From Sulfitobacter sp. M05 (GTDB lineage Bacteria > Pseudomonadota > Alphaproteobacteria > Rhodobacterales > Rhodobacteraceae), in the NCBI RefSeq assembly GCF_029285175.1, contig NZ_JABEDH010000002.1:992001-1056000 (forward strand): DNA of 64,000 nucleotides. The letters are read 5' to 3'. A program made the translations under genes and the position numbers. Of the stretch, positions 1 through 9,059 are shown piece after piece. The notes beneath the pieces were generated by a model. The model saw only the letters and a program-made list of their open reading frames with translations, ran no database searches and was not told the origin of the DNA. Positions within the stretch are counted from its first letter, which is position 1. The number at the start of each line of letters is the position of its first letter.

Positions 1-548
1 AACAGGTGGCCGGAGAGTGGCGAAACTTCGGAAGGTTTCAGGATCACGGTACAGCCCGTTGCAATGGCCGGGATCGCCTTGAGGATGATCTGGTTCATCG
101 GCCAGTTCCATGGCGTGATCAGGGCACAGACACCAATCGGCTCAAGCAGTGTTTTCTCGGTGGCGGTAAAATCTTTCTCGAAAGAGAAATCCTTGAATGC
201 CTTGAGGAAGCCGCCGATATGCCAGCTGCCTGCGCCAACCTGCTGGGCACGGCTCAGATCAATCGGGGCACCCATTTCCAACGACATGGCCTGTGCCATC
301 TCTTCCTGACGTGCATCATAGATGCCGGCCAGTTTTTCCAACAGCGCCATGCGCTCTTCGCGCGAAGTCTGCGACCAGCTGTCAAATGCGGTGCGGGCCG
401 CAGCAACGGCCGCGTCGGTATCGGCTTTGTCACCCAGAGAAATCACCGCACATTGTTCTTCGGTGGACGGGTCGGTCACGGCAAAATCATTTGCCTTGGC
501 GGGGGAAACCCATGCGCCATTGATATAGAAATCACGTTTTTCCAACAT
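1..548 (-). CDS. aldehyde dehydrogenase family protein, N-terminal part (cut by window edge)
   Basis: Reading leftward from the ATG at 548, the frame stays open to the window start and encodes the N-terminal half (about 182 residues) of an NAD(P)-dependent aldehyde dehydrogenase. It begins MLEKRDFYINGAWVSP and contains the Rossmann-proximal signature LITPWNWPMNQ followed by CTVILKPSEVSPLSG, both typical of the superfamily. The catalytic cysteine and glutamate lie beyond the window, so activity and substrate cannot be judged. The gene is divergent from the peroxiredoxin, with 154 bp between the starts where promoters of both must lie. The family call is firm; the subfamily is not. Confidence 0.9.
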   Translation of the reverse strand, partial: MLEKRDFYINGAWVSPAKANDFAVTDPSTEEQCAVISLGDKADTDAAVAAARTAFDSWSQTSREERMALLEKLAGIYDARQEEMAQAMSLEMGAPIDLSRAQQVGAGSWHIGGFLKAFKDFSFEKDFTATEKTLLEPIGVCALITPWNWPMNQIILKAIPAIATGCTVILKPSEVSPLSGHL

Positions 549-702
549 GGTGGAACTCCTCTTGAAGATGGGGCACCCCTTGCGGGCTGTGCCGGTTTCC
601 GCGCCACTGTGTCACCCCGCCGCAGCCGCCGCAAGGGGCTGGTTTGCGAAGGATAAATCACTACATAGGGACAGGATATTCACATTCCCACAGGAGGAAA
701 CC

Positions 703-1356
703 ATGGGCTTGCGCATCAACGACACAATTCCGGATTTGACGGTAGAAACGGATAAGGGCACGATTTCGCTGCACGACTTTGTAGGCGACAGCTGGGCCAT
801 TCTGTTCTCGCACCCCAAAGATTTCACACCGGTTTGCACAACCGAATTCGGTGCCGTTGCGCAACTGGCGGATGAATGGGAAAAGCGCGGCACCAAGGTG
901 ATCGGCGTAAGTGTTGACGGAGTCGAGGATCACAAAAAATGGAAAGGCGACATCGAGCACGTCGCAGGGGCCACGGCCGGTTTCCCGATCATCGCCGATA
1001 CCGGTCTTGAGGTCTCCAAAGCTTTCGACATGTTGCCCGCTGAGGCCTATATGCCGGATGGCCGCACACCTGCGGACAGCGCAACCGTGCGTTCCGTGTT
1101 CATCATCGGCCCTGACAAACAGCTGAAGCTGTCGATGACCTATCCCATGACTGTCGGGCGCAATTTTGCTGAGGTTCTGCGGGCGCTGGACGGTTTGCAG
1201 ATGTCCACCAACAACGGTGTGGCGACGCCTGCGAATTGGAATGTCGGCGAGGATGTGATCATTCCACCAAGCGTTTCGGATGCAGACGCCAAGGCGAAAT
1301 TCGGTGAGTTCGAGACCGTCTTGCCCTATCTGCGCAAAACCAAAGCGCCCAACTAA
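703..1356 (+). CDS. 1-Cys peroxiredoxin (Prx6 type)
   Basis: A thiol peroxidase of 217 residues. The motif HPKDFTPVCTTEFG places the peroxidatic cysteine at residue 45, and PVCTTE is the Prx6 signature. No second cysteine occurs in the protein, so it should act as a 1-Cys enzyme needing an external thiol reductant. The ATG at 703 was chosen because AGGAGG ends about 5 bases upstream and the protein then starts GLRINDTIPDL, as the family does. The frame is open upstream to 547, but that stretch has no family similarity. The cell role is probably peroxide detoxification in the cytoplasm. The nearest gene is the divergent aldehyde dehydrogenase; no operon partner follows on this strand. Confidence 0.93.
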   Translation: MGLRINDTIPDLTVETDKGTISLHDFVGDSWAILFSHPKDFTPVCTTEFGAVAQLADEWEKRGTKVIGVSVDGVEDHKKWKGDIEHVAGATAGFPIIADTGLEVSKAFDMLPAEAYMPDGRTPADSATVRSVFIIGPDKQLKLSMTYPMTVGRNFAEVLRALDGLQMSTNNGVATPANWNVGEDVIIPPSVSDADAKAKFGEFETVLPYLRKTKAPN

Positions 1357-1521
1357 ACCATCCGGCCTTTAACCTGAGCCATCATGTATCGCTTTTCGCG
1401 TTCGACCAAAGGGAGAGGCAGCGAAAGTGATTCATGTTTAAGGCGGGGCGCTTTAATTGTTGAAAACGTCGCGTCCCGGTCAATGGCCTGGGCGCGGCCT
1501 CTTCTGTCTTGGGGCGTGAGC

Positions 1522-2310
1522 TTAGCTCAGATCAAGCGGATCCATCGACAACAACAACATTGAATGGTTCCGCCCAACCGCATTGCTGATCGCACGAAAC
1601 CGCGTCCTGCGGGCACGACGCATCGCATACATGTGACGATACCCAAGCGCGCCTGCCGCTGCCAAGGCGGGGCTTGTACCACCGGTGACGGAACGGCGGT
1701 CAACTTCCATCCCGATAACCGGCCTGTGCGTCGCCAGCGTTTTTGAGGCCCCTCTAATCACCTCGGCCTCAAGCCCTTCAACGTCAATTTTGACAAAGGA
1801 CACGGCCCGTCCGTTCAGGCCAAGGTCAATCCCGTCGAGTGCCACAAGGGGCAGGTCGACCCGTTGATCCGCCGGGTGCCCTGTGGCGCTTGCCCCCGTG
1901 CCACCAAGGTTGCCCTCTGGCTGGATTGCGGTCAGCGTGTGGCTGTGATCAGACAGGCCCACGGGATGCACCGTGATGTTGGGGCGCAGGCGGGCATTGA
2001 TCTGCAACAGGTCCAACGCCTTGCGGTTCGGCTCGAAGGCGTGAACATGGCTAAAATGGTCGGCGAAATTAACCGCGTGGTTGCCGATATTCGCCCCGAT
2101 ATCCAGACAGATGCTGTCGCGATCAAGCTTCGGGAACAGCTGGTGTTCCAACGCGTCCAGTTCCCGATAGGCAAACCGCCCGTCGATGTGCAATTTCAGG
2201 GTGATGTGGTCAAAGGCATAGCCTGCCAATGGCGGGCGACCGGCCGACCGATGTGACCGCGCTGCTGACTGCATCAGCTGTTTGAACAGGGCGCGATAAA
2301 TTTGACGCAT
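1522..2310 (-). CDS. FkbM family SAM-dependent methyltransferase
   Basis: A 262-residue methyltransferase. The SAM-binding motif CLDIGANIGNHAVNF lies near residues 68-82, the acidic strand end HAFEPN follows, and the FkbM hallmark FVKIDVEGLEAEVIRGA is in the second half. FkbM enzymes O-methylate sugars or polyketides; here no glycan or polyketide genes are adjacent, so the substrate is unknown. The N-terminus is basic with no signal peptide, consistent with a cytoplasmic enzyme. It is convergent with the peroxiredoxin (165 bp apart, no clear gene or terminator in between) and is transcribed in the same direction as pnp. An inverted repeat lies about 75 bp upstream of its start. Confidence 0.88.
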   Translation of the reverse strand: MRQIYRALFKQLMQSAARSHRSAGRPPLAGYAFDHITLKLHIDGRFAYRELDALEHQLFPKLDRDSICLDIGANIGNHAVNFADHFSHVHAFEPNRKALDLLQINARLRPNITVHPVGLSDHSHTLTAIQPEGNLGGTGASATGHPADQRVDLPLVALDGIDLGLNGRAVSFVKIDVEGLEAEVIRGASKTLATHRPVIGMEVDRRSVTGGTSPALAAAGALGYRHMYAMRRARRTRFRAISNAVGRNHSMLLLSMDPLDLS

Positions 2311-2382
2311 GGCGACTGGTTAAGCAGCGTAAATGCCCTTGGCAAGTGGCAAGGCAGCGATGTGACTTGGTGAAGGGCGGGT

Positions 2383-2416
2383 TTCACTTTGTTTTGTGGC
2401 GTAAAAACAAAGTGAA
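2383..2416. repeat. perfect 13-bp inverted repeat, possible operator
   Basis: TTCACTTTGTTTT (2383-2395) and AAAACAAAGTGAA (2404-2416) are exact reverse complements with an 8-base centre. The element is AT-rich in a GC-rich context and lies between the fkbM start and the pnp terminator. No T-run follows in either direction, so a regulator binding site upstream of fkbM fits better than a terminator. The function is inferred only. Confidence 0.55.
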
Positions 2417-2482
2417 CACATTTGCGGCATCGGCATTCTGCCAAAAATTTGTGCTGTCTCGCAAACCAGCATCCGCAACGCA

Positions 2483-2510
2483 AAAGCCCCGGCGTTTCCA
2501 CCGGGGCTTT
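2483..2510 (-). terminator. rho-independent terminator of pnp
   Basis: AAAGCCCCGG (2483-2492) pairs perfectly with CCGGGGCTTT (2501-2510) around an 8-base loop, 24 bp beyond the pnp stop codon. On the minus strand the stem ends in TTTT, as expected for an intrinsic terminator. Confidence 0.85.
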
Positions 2511-2533
2511 CGTATGTTTGCAAAACCGTAGGG

Positions 2534-4669
2534 TTACCCTTCGGCTTTTTCTTCCGGTTTCACTTCTTCGCCAGTTTCCTGATCGACAACTTTCATCGAC
2601 AGGCGCACCTTGCCGCGGTCGTCAAAGCCCAGCAGCTTAACCTTAACTTCCTGACCTTCCTTCAGAACGTCGGAAGGGTGGTTCAGGCGGCGGTTTTCGA
2701 TCTGGGAGACGTGTACCAGACCGTCGCGCTTGCCAAAGAAGTTCACGAAAGCACCGAAGTCGACGATTTTCACAACCGTCCCCGTGTAAACCATGCCTTC
2801 TTCCGGCTCAGCTACAATCGAGTGGATCATGTCGTAGGCTTTCTTGATCGCTTCGCCGTTGGGCGACGCAATCTTGATGATGCCTTCGTCGTTGATGTCG
2901 ACCTTCGCGCCGGACACTTCGACGATCTCGCGGATGACTTTACCGCCGGAACCGATCACTTCGCGGATTTTATCCGTTGGGATCTGCATGGTTTCAATTC
3001 GCGGTGCATGCTCTGAGAATTCAGCCGCGCCAGTGATGGCCTTGTTCATTTCGCCAAGGATATGGATGCGGCCTTCTTTGGCCTGCGCCAATGCCTTTTC
3101 CATGATCTCTGGGGTGATGCCCGCGATCTTGATGTCCATCTGCAGTGACGTGATACCTGCTTCGGTACCGGCCACTTTGAAGTCCATGTCGCCAAGGTGG
3201 TCTTCGTCACCAAGGATGTCTGACAGGATCGCATATGATCCGTCGTCTTCCATGATCAGACCCATCGCAACACCGGCCACGGCCGCTTTCAACGGAACAC
3301 CCGCGTCCATCATGGACAGGGAACCACCACAGACGGACGCCATGGAGGACGAGCCGTTGGATTCAGTGATCTCGGATACAACGCGTACGGTGTATGGGAA
3401 ATCAGTTGGCGCAGGCAGAACCGCCTGAAGCGCACGCCATGCCAGCTTACCATGACCGATTTCACGACGGCCGGGAGGGCCCACGCGACCTACTTCACCA
3501 ACCGAATAGGGAGGGAAGTTATAGTGCAGCAAGAAGTTGGATTTGAAGTTGCCGTGCAGCGCGTCGATGAACTGTTCGTCGTCGCCGGTGCCGAGTGTGG
3601 TCACAACCAAACCTTGCGTTTCACCGCGGGTGAACAGCGCCGAACCGTGGGTCCGTGGCAGAACGCCAGTCTCGGAAACGATGTCACGGATTTCGTCCGT
3701 TTTACGTCCGTCGATCCGCTTGCCCGTCTTGACCACGTCGCCACGCAGGATTGACGCCTCAAGGCCCTTCATCGCGGAACCAAGGTTGGCATCGGCCAGC
3801 TCGTCCTCAGACAGCTTGGACTTGATCAACTCACGTGCTTCGGCAACAGCTGTTGTGCGCTCTTGCTTGTCTGCAATCGCAAAGGCCGCGCGCATCTCGT
3901 TTTCGCCCGCTTTGGCCACAGCCGCAGACAATTCAGAGTAATCAACCGGCTGGAAATCAAACGGCTCTTTCGCCGCATCTTCGGCCAGATCAATGATCAG
4001 GTCGATGACTGGCTGAATGCTGTCATGCGCAAACTTGACCGCGCCGAGCATTTCTTCTTCGCTCAGCTCATAGGCTTCGGATTCAACCATCATCACGGCG
4101 TCTTTGGTGCCGGCAACAACCAGATCCAAACGCTGATCGGGGTTCATGCGCAGGTTCTGCATGTCGTCGATTTCAGGGTTCAGGATGTATTCGCCACCCT
4201 CAAAACCCACGCGGCATGCCGCAATCGGGCCCATGAACGGCGCGCCGGAAATGGTCAGCGCGGCAGAGGCGGCGATCATCGCAACCATGTCCGGATCATT
4301 GACCAGATCATGCGACAGAACAGTACACATCACCAGAACTTCGTTTTTGAATCCGGGCACGAACAGCGGGCGGATTGGACGGTCGATCAAGCGGCTGGTC
4401 AGCGTCTCTTTCTCGGTCGGACGCGCCTCGCGCTTGAAGAAGCCACCGGGGATTTTACCCGCGGCATAGTATTTTTCGTTGTAATGAACGGTCAGGGGAA
4501 AGAAGTCCTGACCCGGCTTTTGCTGGCGCGCGAAGGTCACGTTCGCCATGACGCTGGTTTCGCCCAGCGTGGCAATGACAGAACCGTCCGCCTGACGGGC
4601 GACCTTGCCGGTTTCGAGTGTCAGCGTCTCTTCGCCCCACTCGATGGATTTTTTCGTTACGTTAAACAT
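2534..4669 (-). CDS. pnp: polynucleotide phosphorylase
   Basis: A 711-residue phosphorolytic 3'-5' exoribonuclease and degradosome component, of normal length for the family. It carries two RNase PH domains (roughly residues 10-230 and 310-545), the catalytic-core stretch [20 protein letters not shown] in the second, a KH domain with [10 protein letters not shown], and an S1 domain ([18 protein letters not shown]) near the C-terminus. The charged tail ends [11 protein letters not shown]. The start [12 protein letters not shown] is preceded by AGGAAA. In most bacteria pnp directly follows rpsO; here rpsO lies about 4 kb upstream on the same strand with four unrelated genes between, so pnp must have its own promoter in 4670-5046. 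Confidence 0.98.
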   Translation of the reverse strand: MFNVTKKSIEWGEETLTLETGKVARQADGSVIATLGETSVMANVTFARQQKPGQDFFPLTVHYNEKYYAAGKIPGGFFKREARPTEKETLTSRLIDRPIRPLFVPGFKNEVLVMCTVLSHDLVNDPDMVAMIAASAALTISGAPFMGPIAACRVGFEGGEYILNPEIDDMQNLRMNPDQRLDLVVAGTKDAVMMVESEAYELSEEEMLGAVKFAHDSIQPVIDLIIDLAEDAAKEPFDFQPVDYSELSAAVAKAGENEMRAAFAIADKQERTTAVAEARELIKSKLSEDELADANLGSAMKGLEASILRGDVVKTGKRIDGRKTDEIRDIVSETGVLPRTHGSALFTRGETQGLVVTTLGTGDDEQFIDALHGNFKSNFLLHYNFPPYSVGEVGRVGPPGRREIGHGKLAWRALQAVLPAPTDFPYTVRVVSEITESNGSSSMASVCGGSLSMMDAGVPLKAAVAGVAMGLIMEDDGSYAILSDILGDEDHLGDMDFKVAGTEAGITSLQMDIKIAGITPEIMEKALAQAKEGRIHILGEMNKAITGAAEFSEHAPRIETMQIPTDKIREVIGSGGKVIREIVEVSGAKVDINDEGIIKIASPNGEAIKKAYDMIHSIVAEPEEGMVYTGTVVKIVDFGAFVNFFGKRDGLVHVSQIENRRLNHPSDVLKEGQEVKVKLLGFDDRGKVRLSMKVVDQETGEEVKPEEKAEG

Positions 4670-5046
4670 CTACGTTTCCTGTGTTGGCCAGTTGGCCATT
4701 TGCATAGAGGCCGAATTGCCTCTGACTCCGGTATCTTATTTGGTCGGCGCTGGAGTCCGGGCGCCGGCTTTCAGATGTCGCGCGTGTACATCAGATTGCG
4801 GTCGAGGGAAAGAGTTGTGGTGCGGGGGTGGTTCTTTGGCAAAATGGCGCTGCACGCGCATATCGGACTGCGGGATTTGGGGCCAGTTGCGGCGTGGGCG
4901 TATGGCGGGGCCATTGATGCGAAAGGGGCGGCAAAACGCAGGCTGGGGGATGAGTTTGTGGTTCCAAGTTCCCCACGCGCACTGCAGACTGTTGCCGCAG
5001 ATTGTGAATCGGCCCGGTGCCCAATTTCACGAAAGGAGCTTACAAA
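4670..5046. promoter_or_regulatory. divergent intergenic region between pnp and the VOC gene, no gene seen
   Basis: These 377 bp separate two divergent genes, so promoters for both should lie here. Several short frames cross it, but none has recognisable similarity or a convincing ribosome binding site. Close to the pnp start is the tandem palindrome TGGCCA-GT-TGGCCA (4685-4698). In other bacteria pnp leaders are cleaved and autoregulated; whether that holds here cannot be read from the sequence. Confidence 0.5.
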
Positions 5047-5463
5047 ATGATTGCTTACGTCACTGTTGGTGCAGATGATATCGTTCGGGCAAAAGGGTTC
5101 TATTCCGCGTTTCTGCCCGCCCTTGGCTATGACCTGAAAGAAGGGCCAGAGGGGCTGAGCTTTGCTTTGCCGGTCGCGCTGGGACAATCGCCGGTTCATC
5201 CGGATTTCTATGTAAAACCAACATTTAACGGCATGCCGGCCACGGCAGGGAATGGGGCCATGGTCGCCTTTGAGGCCCGTGATCAACAGCAGGTGCGTGA
5301 TCTACATGCCGCCGCCCTTGTCGCTGGCGGGCAGGACGAGGGCCAGCCGGGTTTTCGCCCCTCATATGGCCCGCGTTTCTATGTCGGTTACCTTCGCGAC
5401 CCTCAGGGCAACAAAATCGCCTTGTTTTCCAGTAACCCGAATGAAGCAGGGCGGGACGGGTAG
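5047..5463 (+). CDS. VOC/glyoxalase superfamily protein
   Basis: A 138-residue single-module vicinal-oxygen-chelate protein. The beta-alpha-beta fold shows as IAYVTVGADDIVRAKGFYSA at the N-terminus and FYVGYLRDPQGNKIALF at the C-terminus, the usual signature of glyoxalase/bleomycin-resistance/dioxygenase relatives. The ATG at 5047 is preceded by AAGGAG at the right distance; a GTG at 5017 is in frame but less well placed. The substrate is unknown: VOC members include glyoxalases, fosfomycin and bleomycin resistance proteins and dioxygenases, and nothing nearby decides. It is divergent from pnp and appears monocistronic. Confidence 0.85.
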   Translation: MIAYVTVGADDIVRAKGFYSAFLPALGYDLKEGPEGLSFALPVALGQSPVHPDFYVKPTFNGMPATAGNGAMVAFEARDQQQVRDLHAAALVAGGQDEGQPGFRPSYGPRFYVGYLRDPQGNKIALFSSNPNEAGRDG

Positions 5464-5661
5464 GCCACACAGGAAATCGCTCGAATTGGTACTTATGCGT
5501 GGCCAGATTCCCCAATGAATGACCGTTCCGCCTTGATTTTGTGCAGGGTGATCCTAACCAAAAGCAACATTTGGCCGATACGGTCATTTTAACCAAGCAT
5601 TAACTCTTTTCAGGTGAAAAAGTGCTACCATTAAGGGAATCGCAACTGGGAGGATGCCAAG

Positions 5662-5877
5662 ATGAAAAATCATGATTTGGAGCACCAGATGGAGCAGTTG
5701 GAGCGTGCGCTTGACGCGGCTTCCACACGAGAGCGGCTGAAACTTGCCCCTCATGTTCAACAGATCACCTGCCGGCTGGGCGCGCGGCACCAACCGATCC
5801 CGCGCCGCTTACAGAGCATCCAAAAAGTGCTGGAGCAGGAAGCCTTTGACGACATGTTCGACAACATGCCTGTCTAA
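5662..5877 (+). CDS. small conserved-looking protein of unknown function
   Basis: A 71-residue product beginning MKNHDLEHQMEQLERALD, preceded by GGGAGGA 9 bases upstream, which supports translation. The first 25 residues look helical and charged, perhaps a short coiled coil; the rest is arginine-rich (RHQPIPRRLQ) with an acidic tail. There are no cysteines and no membrane segment. I do not recognise a family. It lies between the VOC gene and the convergent amidinotransferase gene, and the start region at about 5580-5650 is AT-rich, as a promoter would be. Confidence 0.6.
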   Translation: MKNHDLEHQMEQLERALDAASTRERLKLAPHVQQITCRLGARHQPIPRRLQSIQKVLEQEAFDDMFDNMPV

Positions 5878-5932
5878 ATGGGCCGTCTTCTGCGCACGCA
5901 ATTCGCTCGCGCCGAAGACGGCCTCCTAACGC

Positions 5933-7048
5933 TTACGCCGATAGGCTTGGGAAGTAGTCTTCGCAATCGCCCTCGCGGTACACATCCGCCGTGCAACAAT
6001 GCAGCCCGCCGCCAAAGGCATAGGCATCGCGCAATTCGACCTCGATCACGTTCATCCCCAGCTTGTCCATCTGCTCTGCCTGATAGACCTCTGATTTCTC
6101 AACGCAGACGGTTTTCGGGTCCAGCACCAGCACGTTCATGCTCAGCCATGTTGAAGAATAACACAGCGGTGGCGGCGTGTTATGCGCGGGCTGGGCGGCG
6201 TCCACAATCTCCCAACCGTTGGCCTCAAACATGCCGCGCTGCTCTTCGGGCAAGCGGCGCTGCGGATTGTTCAGGATCAAACCGGGCCGCAGTGGGGTAA
6301 ACGTCGCATCAATGTGAATCGGATAGGGATCACCGGGGAAATTCACCGTATGCACGCGGTGATCAGGAAAGTGCCGGCGCAGCCATTCGATGCCTTTAAG
6401 GTTCGTTGTGAACCCGTGCTGCACCACCAAATCACGCCCAAAACGCAACACGTCAGCAGCATCAAACAGTGGCTCTTCCTCTGTCGTGACAAAGAATTTT
6501 TGTGCGGCCCATTCCAACCGCTTGGCATCGCCAATCTTTTCGCTCAGATAATCAGGATGATAATCCGCATCGGTCAGCCGTGGCTTGGGCGCGCTCTCAT
6601 GGCGGAAATTTGGGTCTTCGTCAAAATACCGCTGCATCAAGGGGCGATAGTTCAGATACTCAAACCAGCGACAGCGATAAGACATTGTTGCCTCAAGCAT
6701 CTCTGATCCGACCGTCAGCAGCACGTCGCGCGGTGGCATACAGCCAAACTGGCTTTCGGTATGAAAGTCGGGCGTTGTCGCGGGTACGGAGTGATCAATC
6801 GACGTGGGCCGATCCACCCGCACGCCGCGTTTCTCAAGCATCGAGGCGAACCCATCCAGCAACTCATTCGCCCGGTCAATCGTCTCTTGCGGGCGTCGCC
6901 CCCATTGGCCGCGCATATCGCTGTCTTCGGGGACTTTGGCGTCCAGCGCGGGTTCTTCCGGCGGGATGTGGCAATCATCGGCGCGCCCCACAATCACATG
7001 TTTCAACGGGTCCCATTCGTTCCAGCTGTTCACCACGGTCTTTTGCAT
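5933..7048 (-). CDS. glycine amidinotransferase-like enzyme (AGAT family)
   Basis: A 371-residue member of the arginine:glycine amidinotransferase family, which moves the amidino group of arginine to an amine acceptor through a cysteine intermediate. All three core residues are visible: Asp196 in LFDAADVLRFGRDLVVQ, His245 in YPIHIDATFTPLRPGLIL and Cys351 in FGGGLHCCTADV; these match the mitochondrial GATM motifs. The ATG at 7048 follows GGGAGGG; the open frame extends further upstream without family similarity and overlaps the amidase. Acceptors in the family include glycine, scyllo-inosamine phosphate and lysine; which applies here is unknown. The divergent amidase is only 102 bp away, suggesting shared control and perhaps a linked substrate. 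Confidence 0.88.
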   Translation of the reverse strand: MQKTVVNSWNEWDPLKHVIVGRADDCHIPPEEPALDAKVPEDSDMRGQWGRRPQETIDRANELLDGFASMLEKRGVRVDRPTSIDHSVPATTPDFHTESQFGCMPPRDVLLTVGSEMLEATMSYRCRWFEYLNYRPLMQRYFDEDPNFRHESAPKPRLTDADYHPDYLSEKIGDAKRLEWAAQKFFVTTEEEPLFDAADVLRFGRDLVVQHGFTTNLKGIEWLRRHFPDHRVHTVNFPGDPYPIHIDATFTPLRPGLILNNPQRRLPEEQRGMFEANGWEIVDAAQPAHNTPPPLCYSSTWLSMNVLVLDPKTVCVEKSEVYQAEQMDKLGMNVIEVELRDAYAFGGGLHCCTADVYREGDCEDYFPSLSA

Positions 7049-7150
7049 TTGCGCCCTCCCAAGCGTCTGGTTTGCAAAAGGCGTAAAAGCAAAGATGCAC
7101 CTGTGCAAGTCCGGGTGTTCATGCCAGTCTGGCGAAAAATTGGGGGGCTT

Positions 7151-8545
7151 ATGGAACTGTTTGAACGCAGTGCGACCGAAATCGCCAAACTTGTTGCAAC
7201 CGGCGCAGCGACTGCGCGCGAGGTGACGCAATCGGTCATCACGCGCATGGATGCGGTGAACCCGGCGTTGAACGCCGTTGTGGCGCGCAATGATGACGAA
7301 GCGCTGCAAGCGGCGGATGCGGTGGACCGTGCCCGCGCGGCGGGCGATCCCCTTGGCCCGATGGCAGGTGTGCCGGTGACAACCAAGGAAAACGTCGATC
7401 AAACCGGCTTTGCCACCACCAACGGTTTGCGGCTTCAGAAAGACCTGATCGCCAGCAGTGACAACCCTGTGGTTGCCAGCCTGCGCCGGGCAGGGGCGGT
7501 AATTGTAGGGCGGACCAACACGCCGGCATTTTCACTGCGCTGGTTCACCCGGAATTCCCTGCACGGGCATACCAAGAACCCGCATAATGCGGCCATCACG
7601 CCCGGTGGTTCTTCCGGTGGGGCCGCTGCTGCCACGGCGGCGGGTATTGGTGCGATGGGCCACGGCACAGATATCGGCGGATCGATCCGTTATCCGGCCT
7701 ATGCCTGTGGCTTGCAGGGCATCCGCCCGACCCTTGGCCGTGTTGCCGCCCGCAACGCCAGCGCACCGGACCGCCACATTGGCGCGCAGCTGATGGCGGT
7801 GTCCGGCCCTCATGCAAGATCTGTCGCGGATTTACGTCAGGCCCTGACGGTCATGGCCCAGCCGGATGTGCAAGACCCCTGGCATATGCCGGCCCCTATG
7901 ACAGGTGCCGAATATCCCCGCCGCGCCGCGCTTTGTGTCGCCCCCGAAGGATTGAACACGCACCCTCTGGTGGAACAGTCACTGCGCGAGGCGGCGGCGC
8001 GTCTGACGGATGCCGGGTGGGAGGTGACCGAGGTGGACAGCCCGCCGTTCCGCGCGCCCGCGCGTTTGCAGGCACAATTATGGCTGGCGGAAATGGAGCG
8101 CGGAGCCAAAACCATGTTTGCACAAGAGGCCGATCCGGACGCGCTGCATGTGCTGGCAGAAATGCACAAGATCACCGCCTTGCCAGATATGAATCAGGTG
8201 TTGGATGCGCTTCAGGCCCGTTTGGGTTTCCTGCGCGACTGGGAGATGTTTCTGGCGCAATACCCGGTGTTGATCTGCCCGGTTTCCGCCGAACCGCCGT
8301 TTCCTGACCTGCTCGACCTTGCCGATTTCCCGCGCTGTCTTGAGGCGCAGCTGACACAGGTTGGCCTGCCGTTAATGGGGTTGCCGGGCATGTCGGTCTT
8401 CACCGGCTTTGCCGAGGGTGAGGCCGGCCACACCCCGATGGGCGCGCAGTTGATCGGCGGGCGCTACCGTGAGGATATCCTGCTGGATGCGGCAGAGGCG
8501 ATTGAACAGCGCAGCCCGAAAATTGCGGTTGTGACACCAGCCTGA
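7151..8545 (+). CDS. amidase signature family hydrolase
   Basis: A 464-residue amidase-signature enzyme. The Ser-cisSer-Lys triad is complete: Lys79 in VTTKENVD, Ser154 in PGGSSGGAAAA and Ser178 in GTDIGGSIRYPA, with the expected 24-residue gap between the serines. The ATG at 7151 begins MELFERSATEIAKLVATG, a standard family N-terminus; a longer frame upstream runs across the amidinotransferase gene antisense and is not used. No signal peptide is seen, so it is cytoplasmic. GatA is unlikely because no gatB or gatC is near. The substrate is unknown, but the divergent pairing with an amidinotransferase makes an amide of a guanidino or amino acid compound worth considering. Confidence 0.88.
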   Translation: MELFERSATEIAKLVATGAATAREVTQSVITRMDAVNPALNAVVARNDDEALQAADAVDRARAAGDPLGPMAGVPVTTKENVDQTGFATTNGLRLQKDLIASSDNPVVASLRRAGAVIVGRTNTPAFSLRWFTRNSLHGHTKNPHNAAITPGGSSGGAAAATAAGIGAMGHGTDIGGSIRYPAYACGLQGIRPTLGRVAARNASAPDRHIGAQLMAVSGPHARSVADLRQALTVMAQPDVQDPWHMPAPMTGAEYPRRAALCVAPEGLNTHPLVEQSLREAAARLTDAGWEVTEVDSPPFRAPARLQAQLWLAEMERGAKTMFAQEADPDALHVLAEMHKITALPDMNQVLDALQARLGFLRDWEMFLAQYPVLICPVSAEPPFPDLLDLADFPRCLEAQLTQVGLPLMGLPGMSVFTGFAEGEAGHTPMGAQLIGGRYREDILLDAAEAIEQRSPKIAVVTPA

Positions 8546-8576
8546 TGCATCGACGAGAGTTGCCCTAGCAGACAAA

Positions 8577-8605
8577 AAAACCGCGCCTGAAGCAGACGCG
8601 GTTTT
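8577..8605 (-). terminator. terminator shared by rpsO and the amidase gene
   Basis: AAAACCGCG (8577-8585) pairs with CGCGGTTTT (8597-8605) around an 11-base loop, between two convergent genes. A-runs and T-runs flank it on both sides, so it should work in both directions. Confidence 0.8.
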
Positions 8606-8631
8606 CTGTAACCTAACGGTCGGGCTGGCGC

Positions 8632-8901
8632 TTAGCGGCGCAGGCCCAGACGCTTGATCAGATCCTGATAGCGCGCTTCGTCTTTGCTCTTGGTGTAATC
8701 CAGAAGCTTACGGCGTGTCGCAACCATTTTAAGCAAACCACGGCGGCCGTGGTTGTCTTTTTTGTGGGTCTTGAAGTGTTCAGTCAGTGTCGCAATGCGC
8801 GAGCTCAGAACCGCAACCTGTACCTCGGGGGAACCGGTGTCGCCCTCTGTGGTGGCGAATTCCTTCATGATGCGTGCTTTTTCTTCAGCTGTAATCGACA
8901 T
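8632..8901 (-). CDS. rpsO: 30S ribosomal protein S15
   Basis: An 89-residue protein with the S15 sequence throughout: [18 protein letters not shown] at the start, [15 protein letters not shown], the rRNA-binding stretch [15 protein letters not shown], and [24 protein letters not shown] at the end. It binds 16S rRNA early in 30S assembly. A GAAAGGAGA box precedes the ATG. Unlike the usual rpsO-pnp pair, it has its own terminator directly downstream and pnp is about 4 kb away; upstream on the same strand lie an RTX gene and then DUF1643, GNAT and truB. Confidence 0.98.
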   Translation of the reverse strand: MSITAEEKARIMKEFATTEGDTGSPEVQVAVLSSRIATLTEHFKTHKKDNHGRRGLLKMVATRRKLLDYTKSKDEARYQDLIKRLGLRR

Positions 8902-9059
8902 CGGGGTCTCCTTTCAGAGTTTAGGGTTATGGCGCAGGCCGGGATGTCGTCCAGCACAGGCCCATGGAGGTGTTGCCCGTTGAAGGAATCAACAGGCGCC
9001 GGTGGCGTATAGGAAAGATTGGGGCCGATGGCAAAGTAATTTTGCAAGCGGGGCCAGCG

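Noticed and set aside
3863-5050. 395-residue frame antisense to pnp and into the intergenic region
   Set aside because: Low-complexity His/Arg-rich sequence with no family match, antisense to a certain gene for most of its length.
6761-7150. N-terminal extension of the amidase
   Set aside because: Overlaps the amidinotransferase gene antisense and shows no amidase similarity; the ATG at 7151 matches the family.
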